A stretch of 64,000 nt of DNA from assembly GCA_035295125.1 (NCBI GenBank), contig DATGJP010000063.1, positions 1-64,000 of the forward strand, in the 5' to 3' direction. The notes beneath the pieces are model-generated. The model worked only from the letters and a program-made list of their open reading frames with translations, ran no database searches and was not told the origin of the DNA. Below, piece by piece: positions 1 through 9,049 of the stretch (position 1 is its first letter; every line of letters begins with the position of its first letter). The position numbers were made by a program, and so were the translations under genes. This DNA comes from JAICMB01 sp035295125. GTDB taxonomy: Bacteria > Acidobacteriota > Terriglobia > Bryobacterales > Bryobacteraceae.

Positions 1-270
1 GAGGTCGTTAGTGTTCAAAATTACCCGACTTCATGAATTCGGCGGCCACCGATCCCCAGCATCAGTTCGACGGCGCTGATGACGAGTAGCTGCGAACCGC
101 TGACTTACTAAGTATTGTGTATCTAATAACTTAGGAATGACCTTGCCCGAACCGATGACCGACGAGCGCGGACGGAAGCGGGGACAGGCACCCTGAAGCC
201 TTAGGCCGATTCTAAAGGACTTTACAAGCGGCTGAATTGACGACAACTCAGATTTCAGTCGCAAAATACC
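1..270. other. Intergenic/edge region, no gene recognised
   Basis: This left-edge stretch lies beyond the 3' end of the minus-strand SSP411 gene. The reading frames through it give arginine-rich, low-similarity translations with no recognisable motif, so I call no gene. It contains the string AAGCGGGGACAGGCACCC at 176-193, which resembles short dispersed motifs I associate with REP-type elements in other genomes; this is a memory-based association only. A run at 108-135 is locally AT-rich compared with the GC-rich surroundings. Confidence 0.4.
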
Positions 271-2382
271 CTATTGAAGCAACTCGTCCAATTTCGAAAC
301 ATCGTGCGTGGGCAACTTACAGGCGTAGTCTTCGCACACATAAACCGTTGGTCTTCCGTCCAGTTCTTTCATTGCGCCGAGCGCTGGAATGAGGCGTTCG
401 AGCCGGGGCCGCGTGTCGTTGCCGTCCACCAGAAGAATCACCGTATTGGGCTGATAATTGGAGTGTAGTTTCCGCAGAAACGCGCGCATGGTATCGCTCG
501 ACGGGTTCCCCGCCAACACGACTTGCCGGCGCTTCGAGAGATAAAAATCTGCCGCCGCAGCCATGTACGGAACGGCGACCGGTTGATGCGCGATGCGGGG
601 ACCGAGCGACTGCAGCGTCTTCTCCACCGCATCATGGAACTCCGCGAGGTTCGTAATCTCGGCAAGGCGAAGCAGGTTCATCAGCGCCACGGAATTTCCG
701 GCCGGCTCCGCGCCATCGTAGTCGTCCTTAACTCTCATGACCAGCGACGGATCACCGGTCGCCGTTGTGAAGAATCCCCCGTTCTCGCGATCCTCGAAAA
801 GTTCGCGCATCTTGCGCGTGATCGCAATGGCGGTTTCGAGATGGTCGGGATTGAAGTCGGTCTCGTACAGATCGAGCATCGCCTGGGCATAAAAGGCATA
901 ATCGTCCAAAAAGCCGGAAATTCCCGTGTCCCCGCGATAAAAACGGCGTAACAGGGTGGAATCCGCCGCATTGTACATGTGTGTCCGAACGAAGTCGGCC
1001 GCACGGAAAGCCGCGTCGCGGAAGGTCGGATCTTCCATCACCTGCGCGCCTTTCGCGAACGCCGAGATCATCAGCGCGTTCCACGACGTGAGGATTTTGT
1101 CGTCCAGATCCGGCCGAACGCGGTTGGCACGGGCCGCGAGCATCTTCTTGCGCGCCTGATGCAGGATGGATGCCACATCGTCCGGCGGCATTTTGAACAT
1201 CGCCGAGGTCTGTTCCACCGAGTACTGCGCGAACAGGATGTTCTTACCGACGAACTCCTCATGCGGGTCATTGTGGACATTGCCCTTCTTGTCGATACCG
1301 TAGTGGTGCGCGAAGATACCGGCCGCCGGGGCGCCCAGAATGCTCTCAACTTCCTCCCAGCTCCAGACATAATAGGCTCCCTCACCCTTCACCTTCGGGT
1401 TACCCGGATCGATGACGCTGTCGGCATCTTCGGCGGAGTAAAACCCGCCGTCCGGATGGGTCATGTCGCGCAGCACGTACTCGAAAACACCGCGCGCGAT
1501 CGCCGCATAAAACGGTTCGTGGGTGATCTGGTACGCCTCGAGATAGGCGATCGCTAGCTGCGCCTGATCATAGAGCATCTTCTCGAAGTGCGGCACAAAC
1601 CAGATGGAGTCGACTGAGTAGCGGTGAAATCCCCCGGCCAGATGATCGTACATGCCTCCGCTCGCCATTGCACGCAGCGTCCCAAGAGCCATGTCGCGCG
1701 CCTCGTCATTGCGCGTGTGGTGGTAATAACGGAAAAGGAAGTTGAGCACTACCGGCCGCGGAAATTTCGGAGCGTCCCCGAATCCGCCATGCGCACTGTC
1801 ATAGGTTCGCCGGAAATATTGAAACGCGGCATCGAGCACGGAGCGGTCGAGCGCGCGCGAATAATTCGGCGCCGTTTCTTCCCGCTGCTGTAATTGCTGG
1901 ATGACCTCGTTGCTTGATTTTTCGATCTTCTCCCGATCGTTCTTCCAGGCCTCCGCCAGGTACTCCAGAATGCGTTTGAATCCCGGGCGGCCATAACGGT
2001 CGTCCGGCGGGAAATACGTTCCCCCGAAAAACGGCTTCAACTCCGGCGTAAGAAAGACGGACATCGGCCAGCCGCCGCTGCCGGTCGAGGACTGCACAAA
2101 GTTCATGTAGATTCGGTCAACGTCGGGCCGCTCTTCGCGATCCACTTTAATCGGGACGTAACTCCGATTGAGGACCTCAGCGATTCCATTGTCTTCGAAT
2201 GACTCCCGCTCCATGACGTGACACCAGTGGCACGTGGAGTAACCAATGGAGAGAAAGATCGGCTTATCTTCGCGGCGCGCCTTATCGAAAGCGTCCGCCC
2301 CCCAGGGATACCAATTTACGGGGTTGTGCGCATGCTGCTGAAGATAAGGGCTCTTCTCATTGACGAGCCGGTTGGATTCCAT
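271..2382 (-). CDS. SSP411/YyaL-family protein (thioredoxin-like DUF255 + six-hairpin domain)
   Basis: The 703 aa product matches the SSP411 (spermatogenesis-associated protein 20)/YyaL family in length and layout. The N-terminus has the diagnostic block NEKSPYLQQHAHNPVNWYPW, followed by a thioredoxin-like active site STCHWCHVMERESF near residues 48-61, where the two Cys of CHWC replace the usual CxxC. The rest (about residues 190-690) has the alpha/alpha six-hairpin features of the family, for example GGFHRYSVDSIWFVPHFEKM. The biochemical role of the family is unsettled; a redox or sugar-epimerase-like function has been suggested. The ATG has a GGAGG about 11 nt upstream on the minus strand. 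It follows the ADOP permease gene by 44 bp on the same strand and could be co-transcribed, but no functional link is evident. The family call is firm; the function is not. Confidence 0.92.
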   Translation of the reverse strand: MESNRLVNEKSPYLQQHAHNPVNWYPWGADAFDKARREDKPIFLSIGYSTCHWCHVMERESFEDNGIAEVLNRSYVPIKVDREERPDVDRIYMNFVQSSTGSGGWPMSVFLTPELKPFFGGTYFPPDDRYGRPGFKRILEYLAEAWKNDREKIEKSSNEVIQQLQQREETAPNYSRALDRSVLDAAFQYFRRTYDSAHGGFGDAPKFPRPVVLNFLFRYYHHTRNDEARDMALGTLRAMASGGMYDHLAGGFHRYSVDSIWFVPHFEKMLYDQAQLAIAYLEAYQITHEPFYAAIARGVFEYVLRDMTHPDGGFYSAEDADSVIDPGNPKVKGEGAYYVWSWEEVESILGAPAAGIFAHHYGIDKKGNVHNDPHEEFVGKNILFAQYSVEQTSAMFKMPPDDVASILHQARKKMLAARANRVRPDLDDKILTSWNALMISAFAKGAQVMEDPTFRDAAFRAADFVRTHMYNAADSTLLRRFYRGDTGISGFLDDYAFYAQAMLDLYETDFNPDHLETAIAITRKMRELFEDRENGGFFTTATGDPSLVMRVKDDYDGAEPAGNSVALMNLLRLAEITNLAEFHDAVEKTLQSLGPRIAHQPVAVPYMAAAADFYLSKRRQVVLAGNPSSDTMRAFLRKLHSNYQPNTVILLVDGNDTRPRLERLIPALGAMKELDGRPTVYVCEDYACKLPTHDVSKLDELLQ

Positions 2383-2426
2383 ATAGGTGTGACCCTCCTC
2401 CCGACCCTCATGTTACGTCGTTTCCC

Positions 2427-4874
2427 TCAATCCGCGCGCAGCGCAACTAACGGCGAAACACGTGTGGCGCGCCACGCAGGAATGTAACAAGCGAGTAGCG
2501 CGATGATGGCGAGCAGGAATGCGACCGTTCCGAAGACCAACGGGTCGTGCGCAGTGATTCCGTACAGAAGGCCGCTGAGCAAGCGCCCGAGGCCCAGGGC
2601 AAAACCAGCTCCGACGACAATGCCGATGAGAATCAACCGCATGCCTTGCCACAAGACCATACGAATCAGTTCGGCCCCGTGCGCGCCAAGGGCCATGCGG
2701 ACGCCGAGTTCGCGGGTGCGCTGGCCGACCGAATAGGCGAGAACTCCGTAAATTCCAATCGAGGCCAGCAGCATGGCAATCCCTGCGAAGACCGTCATCA
2801 ACTGCGCGGCGAAGCGTTGCTGTCCGAGGGAGCTCGAAATCACTTCCTTGAATGTGCGAACACCGAATACAGGAAGATTGGGGTCGACCCCCTGAAACGA
2901 CCGCCGTGCCGCATCGCCCAGCGACTCCGGATCGGACGGGCTCTTCAGGAGGAGAGCGAGCGTCCGGAAATTCAACTGGTAGATGGGTACATAAAGATGA
3001 GGCGAACCGATGGTGTTCATGGCGTCCTGCCGGATGTCGGCTACCACGCCTACGATCGTGAGCCATGGCCTCGGCTGGCGCAATTGCGGCGGTCCGAGAC
3101 GCAACCTCTTGCCGATCGGAGATTGATTGGGCCAGTATTTCTCCGCCGTCGAACGATCGACGAGCGCCACTGGACGTGTATCCGGCCGATCGGACTCATC
3201 CAGGAAGCGTCCGCTGACGAGAGGTGTTCCCAGAACTCGGAAGTAATCGCGGCTCACACCAATGAACTCCCCGTGTGTTGCATCCAGCGGATGGTCTTCC
3301 AGCGTGATCGTGACGGGCGGAGTGATCTTATCGAATGGAACTGTGGTAGCCATCGCAGCGGCGTCGATGCCCGGCAGCGACTCCGCTCGGAGCAGCACCT
3401 CGCGCACCAGCTTGGCCCGCGCCTCGGCTTTAGCGTAGATGTCCGTTTGCGGGTTGTTGGGAACGGGCAGCCATACCCGTGCGGCGAGGATGTTTTGGGC
3501 CTTGAAGCCGGGATCCACGTTCAGCAGGTTGTCGAAGCTTCGCACCAGGAGGCCTGCTCCGGTCATCAGCACCAGGCAGATGGCGAATTCGGCAACGACG
3601 AGTGTCGAGCTGACCCGGCTCTGACGCAGACTGCCCGAAGAGCCGCGGCTGCGCAGCGAAATGTTGGAGGATTCAAGGGCGGGTGCGAGGCCGAACAGGA
3701 TTCCCGCGGTCAGGGAAACACACAGCGTGAACAGGAGCACCCGTCCGTCGACCGCGACTTCATTGAGTCGCGGAATGTTGGTGGGCGCCAGCTTCAACAG
3801 GAGATTAAGACTCAGCCCTGAAGCGATTATGCCGACAACGCCTGCCGCGAGGGAAAGCAGGAAGCTTTCAGTGAGCAATTGCCTCACGATGCGGGCGCGA
3901 TCGGCTCCCAGCGCAACGCGGATGGCAATCTCCCGTTCACGTCCGGAAGCGCGTGCGAGCAGAAGGTTGGCGATGTTCACGCATCCGGTCAGAAGCATGA
4001 GGGCGACGGCGCTGAGCAATGCCCAGAGAACGGGCCGGGCGCCGCCCACTAGTGAGTCGCCGAGCGGTTCCAGGCGTAGCGACCACTGCGCCTTGTCGGG
4101 ATAGTCGCTCGGATACCGTGTTTTTAGTTCAGAGACAAAGGCGTTGAGACGAGCTTGGGCTTCCTTGAGGCTCACGCCTGATTTTAGACGTGCCATTGCG
4201 CCAGGTATGGGCCGTTGGGCGCGTACCGGCGGGTCGGGAAAGGGATTGCCGATGAAGCCGGCGGTTCCAAATACGTCAACGCTGGTGGCCACGGTGCGGC
4301 CGGGGTGGCGAAAGTCCGGTGGCATCACGCCCACGATTGTGTATGCGTCATTGTCGATGCGAATGCGCGAACCGAGCGCTTTGGGATCGCCGCCGAACAT
4401 ACGATGCCAAAGCGCATCGCTGATTATGGCTGCTTCGGCGAAGCTTTGCTGCGCGTCTTGGGGGCCGAAGATTCGCCCGATTTTCGCTTTAGCACCCAGC
4501 ATCAAGAAGTAATTCGGGCTGACGACCATTAGTTCGATGCGTTCGGGATGGTCCCGTCCGGTGACGTTGGCGTCGATGGGCCAGGCGGCTGAAACATCAC
4601 TGAAAATGTCACCGCGGGACTGCAGATCCCGAAGTTCGGGAACCGACATACCGACATCTTTCAGTCCCAGTCCACGGCTGTCGTCCACCAGCCGCACCAA
4701 CTGGTCGGCATGATGGAAGGGCAGAGGACGGAGCAGGACGGCATCGACGATGCTAAAGATGGCGGTGTTGGCGCCGATTCCGATTGCCAGCGTGAGAATC
4801 ACAACCAGCGTGAATCCCGGGCTCCTCACAAGCGTTCGAAAGCCAAAACGGACGTCTTGTACAAATGTGCCCAT
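2427..4874 (-). CDS. ADOP-family ABC permease (MacB/FtsX-like)
   Basis: This is an 815 aa acidobacterial duplicated orphan permease. The N-terminal signature LRPLPF follows the first membrane helix (about residues 20-42). Next come a MacB-type periplasmic core domain (about 50-260), three helices of the first FtsX domain (about 280-420), a second periplasmic domain and a C-terminal FtsX domain with the conserved RTRELGVRMALGA block. Related MacB proteins work in efflux or lipoprotein export with an ATPase subunit; no ATPase is encoded nearby, as is usual for ADOPs, so the partner and substrate are unknown. It lies 55 bp downstream of a PadR gene and is probably controlled by it. No clear Shine-Dalgarno is visible before the chosen ATG, but the N-terminus aligns with the other ADOPs in the window. 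Confidence 0.93.
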   Translation of the reverse strand: MGTFVQDVRFGFRTLVRSPGFTLVVILTLAIGIGANTAIFSIVDAVLLRPLPFHHADQLVRLVDDSRGLGLKDVGMSVPELRDLQSRGDIFSDVSAAWPIDANVTGRDHPERIELMVVSPNYFLMLGAKAKIGRIFGPQDAQQSFAEAAIISDALWHRMFGGDPKALGSRIRIDNDAYTIVGVMPPDFRHPGRTVATSVDVFGTAGFIGNPFPDPPVRAQRPIPGAMARLKSGVSLKEAQARLNAFVSELKTRYPSDYPDKAQWSLRLEPLGDSLVGGARPVLWALLSAVALMLLTGCVNIANLLLARASGREREIAIRVALGADRARIVRQLLTESFLLSLAAGVVGIIASGLSLNLLLKLAPTNIPRLNEVAVDGRVLLFTLCVSLTAGILFGLAPALESSNISLRSRGSSGSLRQSRVSSTLVVAEFAICLVLMTGAGLLVRSFDNLLNVDPGFKAQNILAARVWLPVPNNPQTDIYAKAEARAKLVREVLLRAESLPGIDAAAMATTVPFDKITPPVTITLEDHPLDATHGEFIGVSRDYFRVLGTPLVSGRFLDESDRPDTRPVALVDRSTAEKYWPNQSPIGKRLRLGPPQLRQPRPWLTIVGVVADIRQDAMNTIGSPHLYVPIYQLNFRTLALLLKSPSDPESLGDAARRSFQGVDPNLPVFGVRTFKEVISSSLGQQRFAAQLMTVFAGIAMLLASIGIYGVLAYSVGQRTRELGVRMALGAHGAELIRMVLWQGMRLILIGIVVGAGFALGLGRLLSGLLYGITAHDPLVFGTVAFLLAIIALLACYIPAWRATRVSPLVALRAD

Positions 4875-4929
4875 AGGTAATGATATGCAGACGAATCTCG
4901 ATCGATTTAGTTGCGATTCGCGGAGAAAA

Positions 4930-5268
4930 TCAGCGGGCGGGCTCGAGCAGCCGAGCCATGATGTCGACGGTGCGTTTCCAGTTGGCGGTTTCGCTGGCTA
5001 ATTGCTTGCGTCCAGAAGGTGTAATGGCGTAGTACTTGGCTTTGCGGTTGTTTTCCGAAATGCCCCACTCGCTTTTGATCCAGCCCTTTTGCTGCAGGCG
5101 GAGCAGGGCCGGATAGATTGTTCCCTGGTTGAGCGAAAGAATGCCATCGGCCACCTGTTCAATGCGGCGGGCGATGCCGTAGCCATGAAGCGAGCCCATG
5201 GAATCAAGGGTTTGGAGGACCATGAGGTCGAGTGTGCCCTGAAGTACGTCAGATTTGTCGTCACTCAT
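4930..5268 (-). CDS. PadR-family transcriptional regulator
   Basis: The 112 aa protein has the PadR winged-helix core: LQGTLDLMVLQTL, then HGYGIARRIEQVADGILSLN, NQGTIYPALLRLQQKGWI and a wing ending in KAKYYAITPSGRKQL. PadR proteins are usually ligand-responsive repressors; in Acidobacteriota they commonly sit beside ADOP permeases. Here the gene lies between two ADOP genes on the same strand, 65 bp after one and 55 bp before the other. I chose the internal ATG, which gives the standard MSDDKSD N-terminus; a GTG five codons earlier (to 5283) is also open. A GATAAT-like -10 hexamer lies at 5287-5292 on the minus strand, so it may have its own promoter and be autoregulated; the -35 is poor. Confidence 0.92.
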   Translation of the reverse strand: MSDDKSDVLQGTLDLMVLQTLDSMGSLHGYGIARRIEQVADGILSLNQGTIYPALLRLQQKGWIKSEWGISENNRKAKYYAITPSGRKQLASETANWKRTVDIMARLLEPAR

Positions 5269-5333
5269 GTTGGTGCCCAACACGAGATTATCACACTAGA
5301 CGACCAGGTAGGTGATGTTTGTGACCCGCTTTC

Positions 5334-7793
5334 TCAGTTGTGGCGCAGTGCCGACATTGGCTCGAGCCGCGTCGCCCGTCGCGCCGGCGCCAGACATGCC
5401 GCGAAGGCTGTCACTGCCAGCAGCACCACCGCGCCGGCAATCGCAACTGGATCGGTGACCGGAACCGAAAACACCTCGCTTTGCAAATACCGCCCCAATA
5501 AGAGACTCCCCGCCAGCCCCACGGCCAAACCGGTCAGCACCAGTCTTCCACCCATTGTCAACATCAGCCCCAGGACGTGGCTGCGATCCGCTCCCAGTGC
5601 CATTCGCACGCCGATCTCGTTTGTCCGCAGCGCAACGCTGTACGACAGCACACCGAAAATCCCAATTGCCGCCAACGCCAGTCCGAGTCCTCCGAAAAAC
5701 GTGAATAATGCCATATTGAATCTTGGCTGCTTGACTTCTTGCCCGACGACTTCCTCCATCGTGATTGGCCGATTCACGGGAATCTCCTTGTCGATCTGGC
5801 TCACCTGCTCCCGAACGGCGTTCAGCAACAGCATGGGGTCTCCATGCGCCCGCACGACCAACGCCCGCCCCGTCGGTGCAATCACCGTATACGGCAAAAA
5901 AACCTGCGGCGCCGGCGGACTCGTCAAGCCGTCGTTTCGGGTGTCGGCCATCACGCCCACCACTGTGAAATCGCCGGATTGCAGCCTTGGCGCCAGGAGC
6001 ACCCCCTGCGACTTATCCAGCGCCGCAATGTGAATGTGTCGTCCCACAGGATCAATCCCAGCGGGCCATAATCGAGCGGCCGCCTGATTGACCAGTGCGA
6101 ACTGGTCGGCATGTACGACGTCCTGTGCTGTAAGTCCGCGCCCTCTGACGAGCGGAATCCCCAAAGTCCGGCCGTAATCCGAGCTGATCAGCCCCACCAT
6201 AATTGGCTGCGAATCCGGTCCTGCCTGCCCATCGATCGAATATGGCGACCGCATTCCGCCGAACGGCAGCCCGCCATTGCCAATGGCCGACGATTGCGCT
6301 CCCGGAATCGCTGCCACCCGCTCCATCAGGTCCTGTGTGAATGCTACGCGTTGCTCCCAGGTGGTGTAGCGCTTCGGTGGCAATTGCACGCTCACCATGA
6401 GAACCCGGTCCGGCTGAAATCCCAGTGGGGTCTGCTGGAGTTCTACAAATCCCCGCACCGTCAAGCCCGCGCCTACCAGCAGTATCACCGAGAGCGCCAC
6501 TTCCACCACGACCAGAAGATTGCGCGTGCGCCCTCCGCGCGCGCTGCCCCCCGATCCCTTGGTCGCTTCCTTCAGGGTCTCCACCAGATCCACTCGTGAA
6601 CACTGCAACGCCGGCACCAGCCCGAAAAGAATGCCAGTCAGAACCGCCACCACAGCCGTGAACACCATCACATACTCGTTCAGCGTGATGCGCGCCTCGT
6701 TCGGCTTGTAGAAGTCCGGCATCAGAAGCACCACGGCCAACGTGATCCCTTTCGCCAGTGCTACGCCCAGCAATCCGCCCGCCAGCGATAAGAGAGTATT
6801 CTCTGTTAGCAACTGCCGCACCACCCGTGTGCGGCTCGCGCCCACCGCCATTCGCATGGCGATCTCACGCGCTCGCGAGGTAGCTCGCGCCAGTTGCAGG
6901 TTAGCCACGTTGGCGCATGCAATCAGCAGGAGAAATCCCACGGCGCCGAATAGCAGCCGCAGACTCGATTCCATGGTGCCCGACGCCACTGTCATATCCA
7001 TGTAGTTCTTGAGCAGCGCGCGGAAGCCTTCCTTGGGAAAATCGGCTGGAGACTCTTTGGCTATTCCATCGAACAACTCCTGCAACTGTTCTTCTGCTGC
7101 GCGCGGCCCAACCCCGCTCGCCAGCCGGACGATCGGAAAAATCCGCCCCTTCTCTCGCGGGCCCAGCTTCATGGCGATCCAGCCCCCCTGGTCATTCCAC
7201 CAGCCGAACCTTGGAGGCATTACACCGATAACCGTGTACGGCTCATCGTTGAGCACCAGTTTTTGTCCCAGTGCATCCACTCGCGCGTCGAACAGGCGCC
7301 GCCATGCCTTGTCCGTCAGAACGATCACCGGCGCCGGCTGCCCGTCGGCTCCAATGTCCGAGGGCTGAATCGTCCGCCCCAGCACCGGCTGCACACCCAG
7401 AAACTCAAACGCATTTGCGGTTACCTGGGTGATTTGGAAACTCTCCGGTGCGCGCCCGCCCGTCAGCAACCGGCTATCCGGCATCGTCGCCATCGTCGCA
7501 CTCCACGCCGGCATTTCCCGCATGCGCAGGTAAGTGCTGACGCGGCACGAGGGGTTCCATTGGTTCGGATTCTTTGCGCTCCGAAAGGCCGCCGCCCAGA
7601 TCTCCCCAGGCCGCGAATAAGGATATGGCGCAATCAACACACCATAGACCACGCTGAAAATCGCCGTCGTGGACCCGATCCCGAGTGCCAGCGACAGCAG
7701 CGCCACCGCGGTCAGGCTTGGCGCCTGTCGCAACATCCGCACGCCGTACCGAAGGTCTTGCCGGAAGGTCTCGAAGAATCCGAGTGTGTTCAT
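5334..7793 (-). CDS. ADOP-family ABC permease (MacB/FtsX-like)
   Basis: The 819 aa product is a second ADOP. It has the N-terminal DLRYGVRMLRQAPSLTAVAL segment leading into the first membrane helix, two MacB-type periplasmic domains, and FtsX helices with TSRAREIAMRMAVGASR in the first half and LRTNEIGVRMALGADRS in the second. I start it at the ATG at 7793 because the minus strand has GGAG 8 nt upstream and because the upstream ten residues (MSSDLRGALS) are not part of the family. No ATPase gene is adjacent. It is the first gene of the ADOP-PadR-ADOP block, so this unit probably responds to the PadR protein. Substrate unknown. Confidence 0.93.
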   Translation of the reverse strand: MNTLGFFETFRQDLRYGVRMLRQAPSLTAVALLSLALGIGSTTAIFSVVYGVLIAPYPYSRPGEIWAAAFRSAKNPNQWNPSCRVSTYLRMREMPAWSATMATMPDSRLLTGGRAPESFQITQVTANAFEFLGVQPVLGRTIQPSDIGADGQPAPVIVLTDKAWRRLFDARVDALGQKLVLNDEPYTVIGVMPPRFGWWNDQGGWIAMKLGPREKGRIFPIVRLASGVGPRAAEEQLQELFDGIAKESPADFPKEGFRALLKNYMDMTVASGTMESSLRLLFGAVGFLLLIACANVANLQLARATSRAREIAMRMAVGASRTRVVRQLLTENTLLSLAGGLLGVALAKGITLAVVLLMPDFYKPNEARITLNEYVMVFTAVVAVLTGILFGLVPALQCSRVDLVETLKEATKGSGGSARGGRTRNLLVVVEVALSVILLVGAGLTVRGFVELQQTPLGFQPDRVLMVSVQLPPKRYTTWEQRVAFTQDLMERVAAIPGAQSSAIGNGGLPFGGMRSPYSIDGQAGPDSQPIMVGLISSDYGRTLGIPLVRGRGLTAQDVVHADQFALVNQAAARLWPAGIDPVGRHIHIAALDKSQGVLLAPRLQSGDFTVVGVMADTRNDGLTSPPAPQVFLPYTVIAPTGRALVVRAHGDPMLLLNAVREQVSQIDKEIPVNRPITMEEVVGQEVKQPRFNMALFTFFGGLGLALAAIGIFGVLSYSVALRTNEIGVRMALGADRSHVLGLMLTMGGRLVLTGLAVGLAGSLLLGRYLQSEVFSVPVTDPVAIAGAVVLLAVTAFAACLAPARRATRLEPMSALRHN

Positions 7794-7897
7794 ACTAAGA
7801 GCTCCTCGCAGATCGGAAGACACGACTGGTCTGTTTCGATGGACGTTCGATCGATGGCCCGGTTAGCCGGGGTCTCCCATCTATCTCCGCACCCCGA

Positions 7898-8521
7898 TCA
7901 ACCAGCGAAGCAGATCCAGTTGCCATCCGGATCGAGCACGATAAACGCCGACGCTCCCCACGGTTCTTTCCTTAGTGGATGGACGAAGCCTACTCCAGCG
8001 GCTTTGTATTCCGCGAACAGACTCTTGATGTTGTCGACGTCTAGAAATGCCGCGAGGAGTTGTTCCCTCTCACGAATCCCGTCCCTGAAGACTGGTTCGT
8101 GGACAAATCGGAGGTGCAGGGAGGCGGCGCCGCGGCTCACCGAGCCATAGAAGGGCGGATGGCCATGCAGGAAGTCAATCGTAAAGCCGAGCTTGTCACG
8201 AAAGAAGGCTGCCGAGGTCTGCACGTCTGTCACATGAATAACCGGCTTGGCGCCCTTGAGCTGAGGTACGGCGAGCGCCGATTTCACTGGCTTCGGCGTA
8301 TCCGCAAGCCCGCTCTTGAGCTCCGCCCAACTCGCATATCCCGCGTCCAGAGCGATGATCTCTTGTGCCTCGCTGAGCGGGAACTTCAGCGCCAATGCTT
8401 CCACGTCCGTGAGATTCCGATAGCGCGGCAGGCTCCTGATCCGCTCTCCAATGGAATAGTTGCCCTCGCGATGCCAGCGGACCAGCAGCTTGGCTTGTTT
8501 CTTGAGATTGTCCAGGTTCAA
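7898..8521 (-). CDS. VOC/glyoxalase-superfamily protein with N-terminal helical domain
   Basis: The reading frame continues upstream to 8719, but I place the start at TTG 8521: GGAGG (minus strand of 8528-8532) lies 6 nt upstream and a good promoter lies at 8605-8634, inside the longer frame. This gives 207 aa. Residues 1-75 form a small helical module (LKKQAKLLVRWHREGN ... GYASWAELK) of a type often seen ahead of ankyrin or glyoxalase domains in soil bacteria. Residues 88-207 are a vicinal-oxygen-chelate domain with KPVIHVTDV, FFRDKLGFTIDF and the closing DPDGNWICF. VOC proteins of this type include antibiotic-binding and lyase enzymes; the substrate cannot be inferred. It is separated by about 100 bp from the downstream ADOP. 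Confidence 0.82.
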   Translation of the reverse strand: MNLDNLKKQAKLLVRWHREGNYSIGERIRSLPRYRNLTDVEALALKFPLSEAQEIIALDAGYASWAELKSGLADTPKPVKSALAVPQLKGAKPVIHVTDVQTSAAFFRDKLGFTIDFLHGHPPFYGSVSRGAASLHLRFVHEPVFRDGIREREQLLAAFLDVDNIKSLFAEYKAAGVGFVHPLRKEPWGASAFIVLDPDGNWICFAG

Positions 8522-8604
8522 GGCGTGCCTCCAGTAATCTTGCTGTAGGCGGGCATTGCCCTTTCGGCGACAAAAACGCCGGTGCGCCCCACGTGTACTC
8601 CTCA

Positions 8605-8634
8605 ATAATGAAAGCCCAGTGAAGCTGTTGTCAA
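8605..8634 (-). promoter_or_regulatory. Sigma70-type promoter for the VOC gene
   Basis: On the minus strand a perfect TTGACA -35 (8629-8634) is followed after 18 bp by CATTAT (8605-8610, 4 of 6 to TATAAT). Transcription would begin near 8598, giving a leader of about 77 nt before the TTG start at 8521. Its position inside the longer open frame argues against the N-terminal extension of the VOC gene. Confidence 0.55.
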
Positions 8635-8681
8635 ATGGCCCACGCGGTCGAAATGGAACTATTGAGGGTAGAGATTGTGGT

Positions 8682-8699
8682 GCAGGCGGTTTCGCCTGC
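8682..8699. repeat. Dispersed palindromic repeat core (GCAGGCG-GTTT-CGCCTGC)
   Basis: This is a perfect 7-bp stem with a GTTT loop in the spacer between the VOC promoter and the zinc-ribbon gene. The same 18-bp core recurs at 24856-24873, and variants appear at 28952-28994, 31721-31805 and 57446-57479, always in or at the edge of intergenic DNA, which marks it as a member of a REP-like family. It could also stop transcription coming from the zinc-ribbon gene, though no T-tract follows. Confidence 0.7.
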
Positions 8700-8777
8700 G
8701 CCTTCTCGGTGAGCTCCAATGAATCAGAGGCTATGACGGTTCAAAATCGGGTGGTAATGGAAAAGGCTCTCACCGCC

Positions 8778-8993
8778 CTAGGGCTTGCGGCGTTCGGGAT
8801 AAAGAATTGGCTCCTTGCTCACGACCGCCTTCCCCATGCGCATCGCCTTCCAATCGTAGGTAAACTTCTTCCCACAATCCAGGCACGTCACATAGGTCTC
8901 TCCGCTCGGGCCGCCGATCTTCGTCACCGGCGTCATCGGACGGGTCAGACGGCGGTGACGGCACCCCAGCAGGCCCCAAAGCGAGTCCAGCAT
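8778..8993 (-). CDS. Small zinc-ribbon-like conserved protein
   Basis: This 71 aa protein has two putative metal-binding elements: GCRHRRLTRP near residue 10 and TCLDCGKKFTYDW near residue 36. The CxxC and the spacing, plus TPVTKIGGPSGETYV between them, resemble a small family of acidobacterial proteins I have seen annotated only as hypothetical. A zinc-ribbon or rubredoxin-like fold is likely; the role is unknown. It lies downstream of the giant Ig-repeat gene but is separated from it by a strong hairpin (9001-9033), so it is probably expressed independently. The C-terminus is basic (PERRKP). Confidence 0.7.
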   Translation of the reverse strand: MLDSLWGLLGCRHRRLTRPMTPVTKIGGPSGETYVTCLDCGKKFTYDWKAMRMGKAVVSKEPILYPERRKP

Positions 8994-9000
8994 AAACGTA

Positions 9001-9033
9001 CAGCCCCCAGGAAACAGTAGGTTTCGGGGGCTG
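9001..9033 (-). terminator. Hairpin terminator after the giant Ig-repeat gene
   Basis: CAGCCCCC (9001-9008) pairs with GGGGGCTG (9026-9033), and GAAAC (9011-9015) pairs with GTTTC (9021-9025) around an AGTAG loop, leaving a two-base AG bulge. The structure sits 16 bp beyond the stop codon of the minus-strand gene. The T-tract on that strand is weak (GTACGTTT), so termination efficiency is uncertain. Confidence 0.65.
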
Positions 9034-9049
9034 CCGTTCTTGCTAATTC

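Noticed and set aside
31..264. 77 aa minus-strand frame at the left edge
   Set aside because: Arg/Ser-rich, no motif, no ribosome site; treated as non-coding.
2547..3821. 424 aa open frame antisense to an ADOP gene
   Set aside because: The translation is a shadow of the permease gene; it lacks any domain pattern and is rich in Arg/Gln/Pro typical of antisense frames in GC-rich DNA.
5002..6033. 343 aa plus-strand frame across PadR and ADOP genes
   Set aside because: It spans two well-supported minus-strand genes and has no recognisable domain.
8522..8719. N-terminal 66-residue extension of the VOC gene
   Set aside because: The extension contains the likely promoter, has no family similarity, and a TTG with GGAGG 6 nt upstream gives the expected start.
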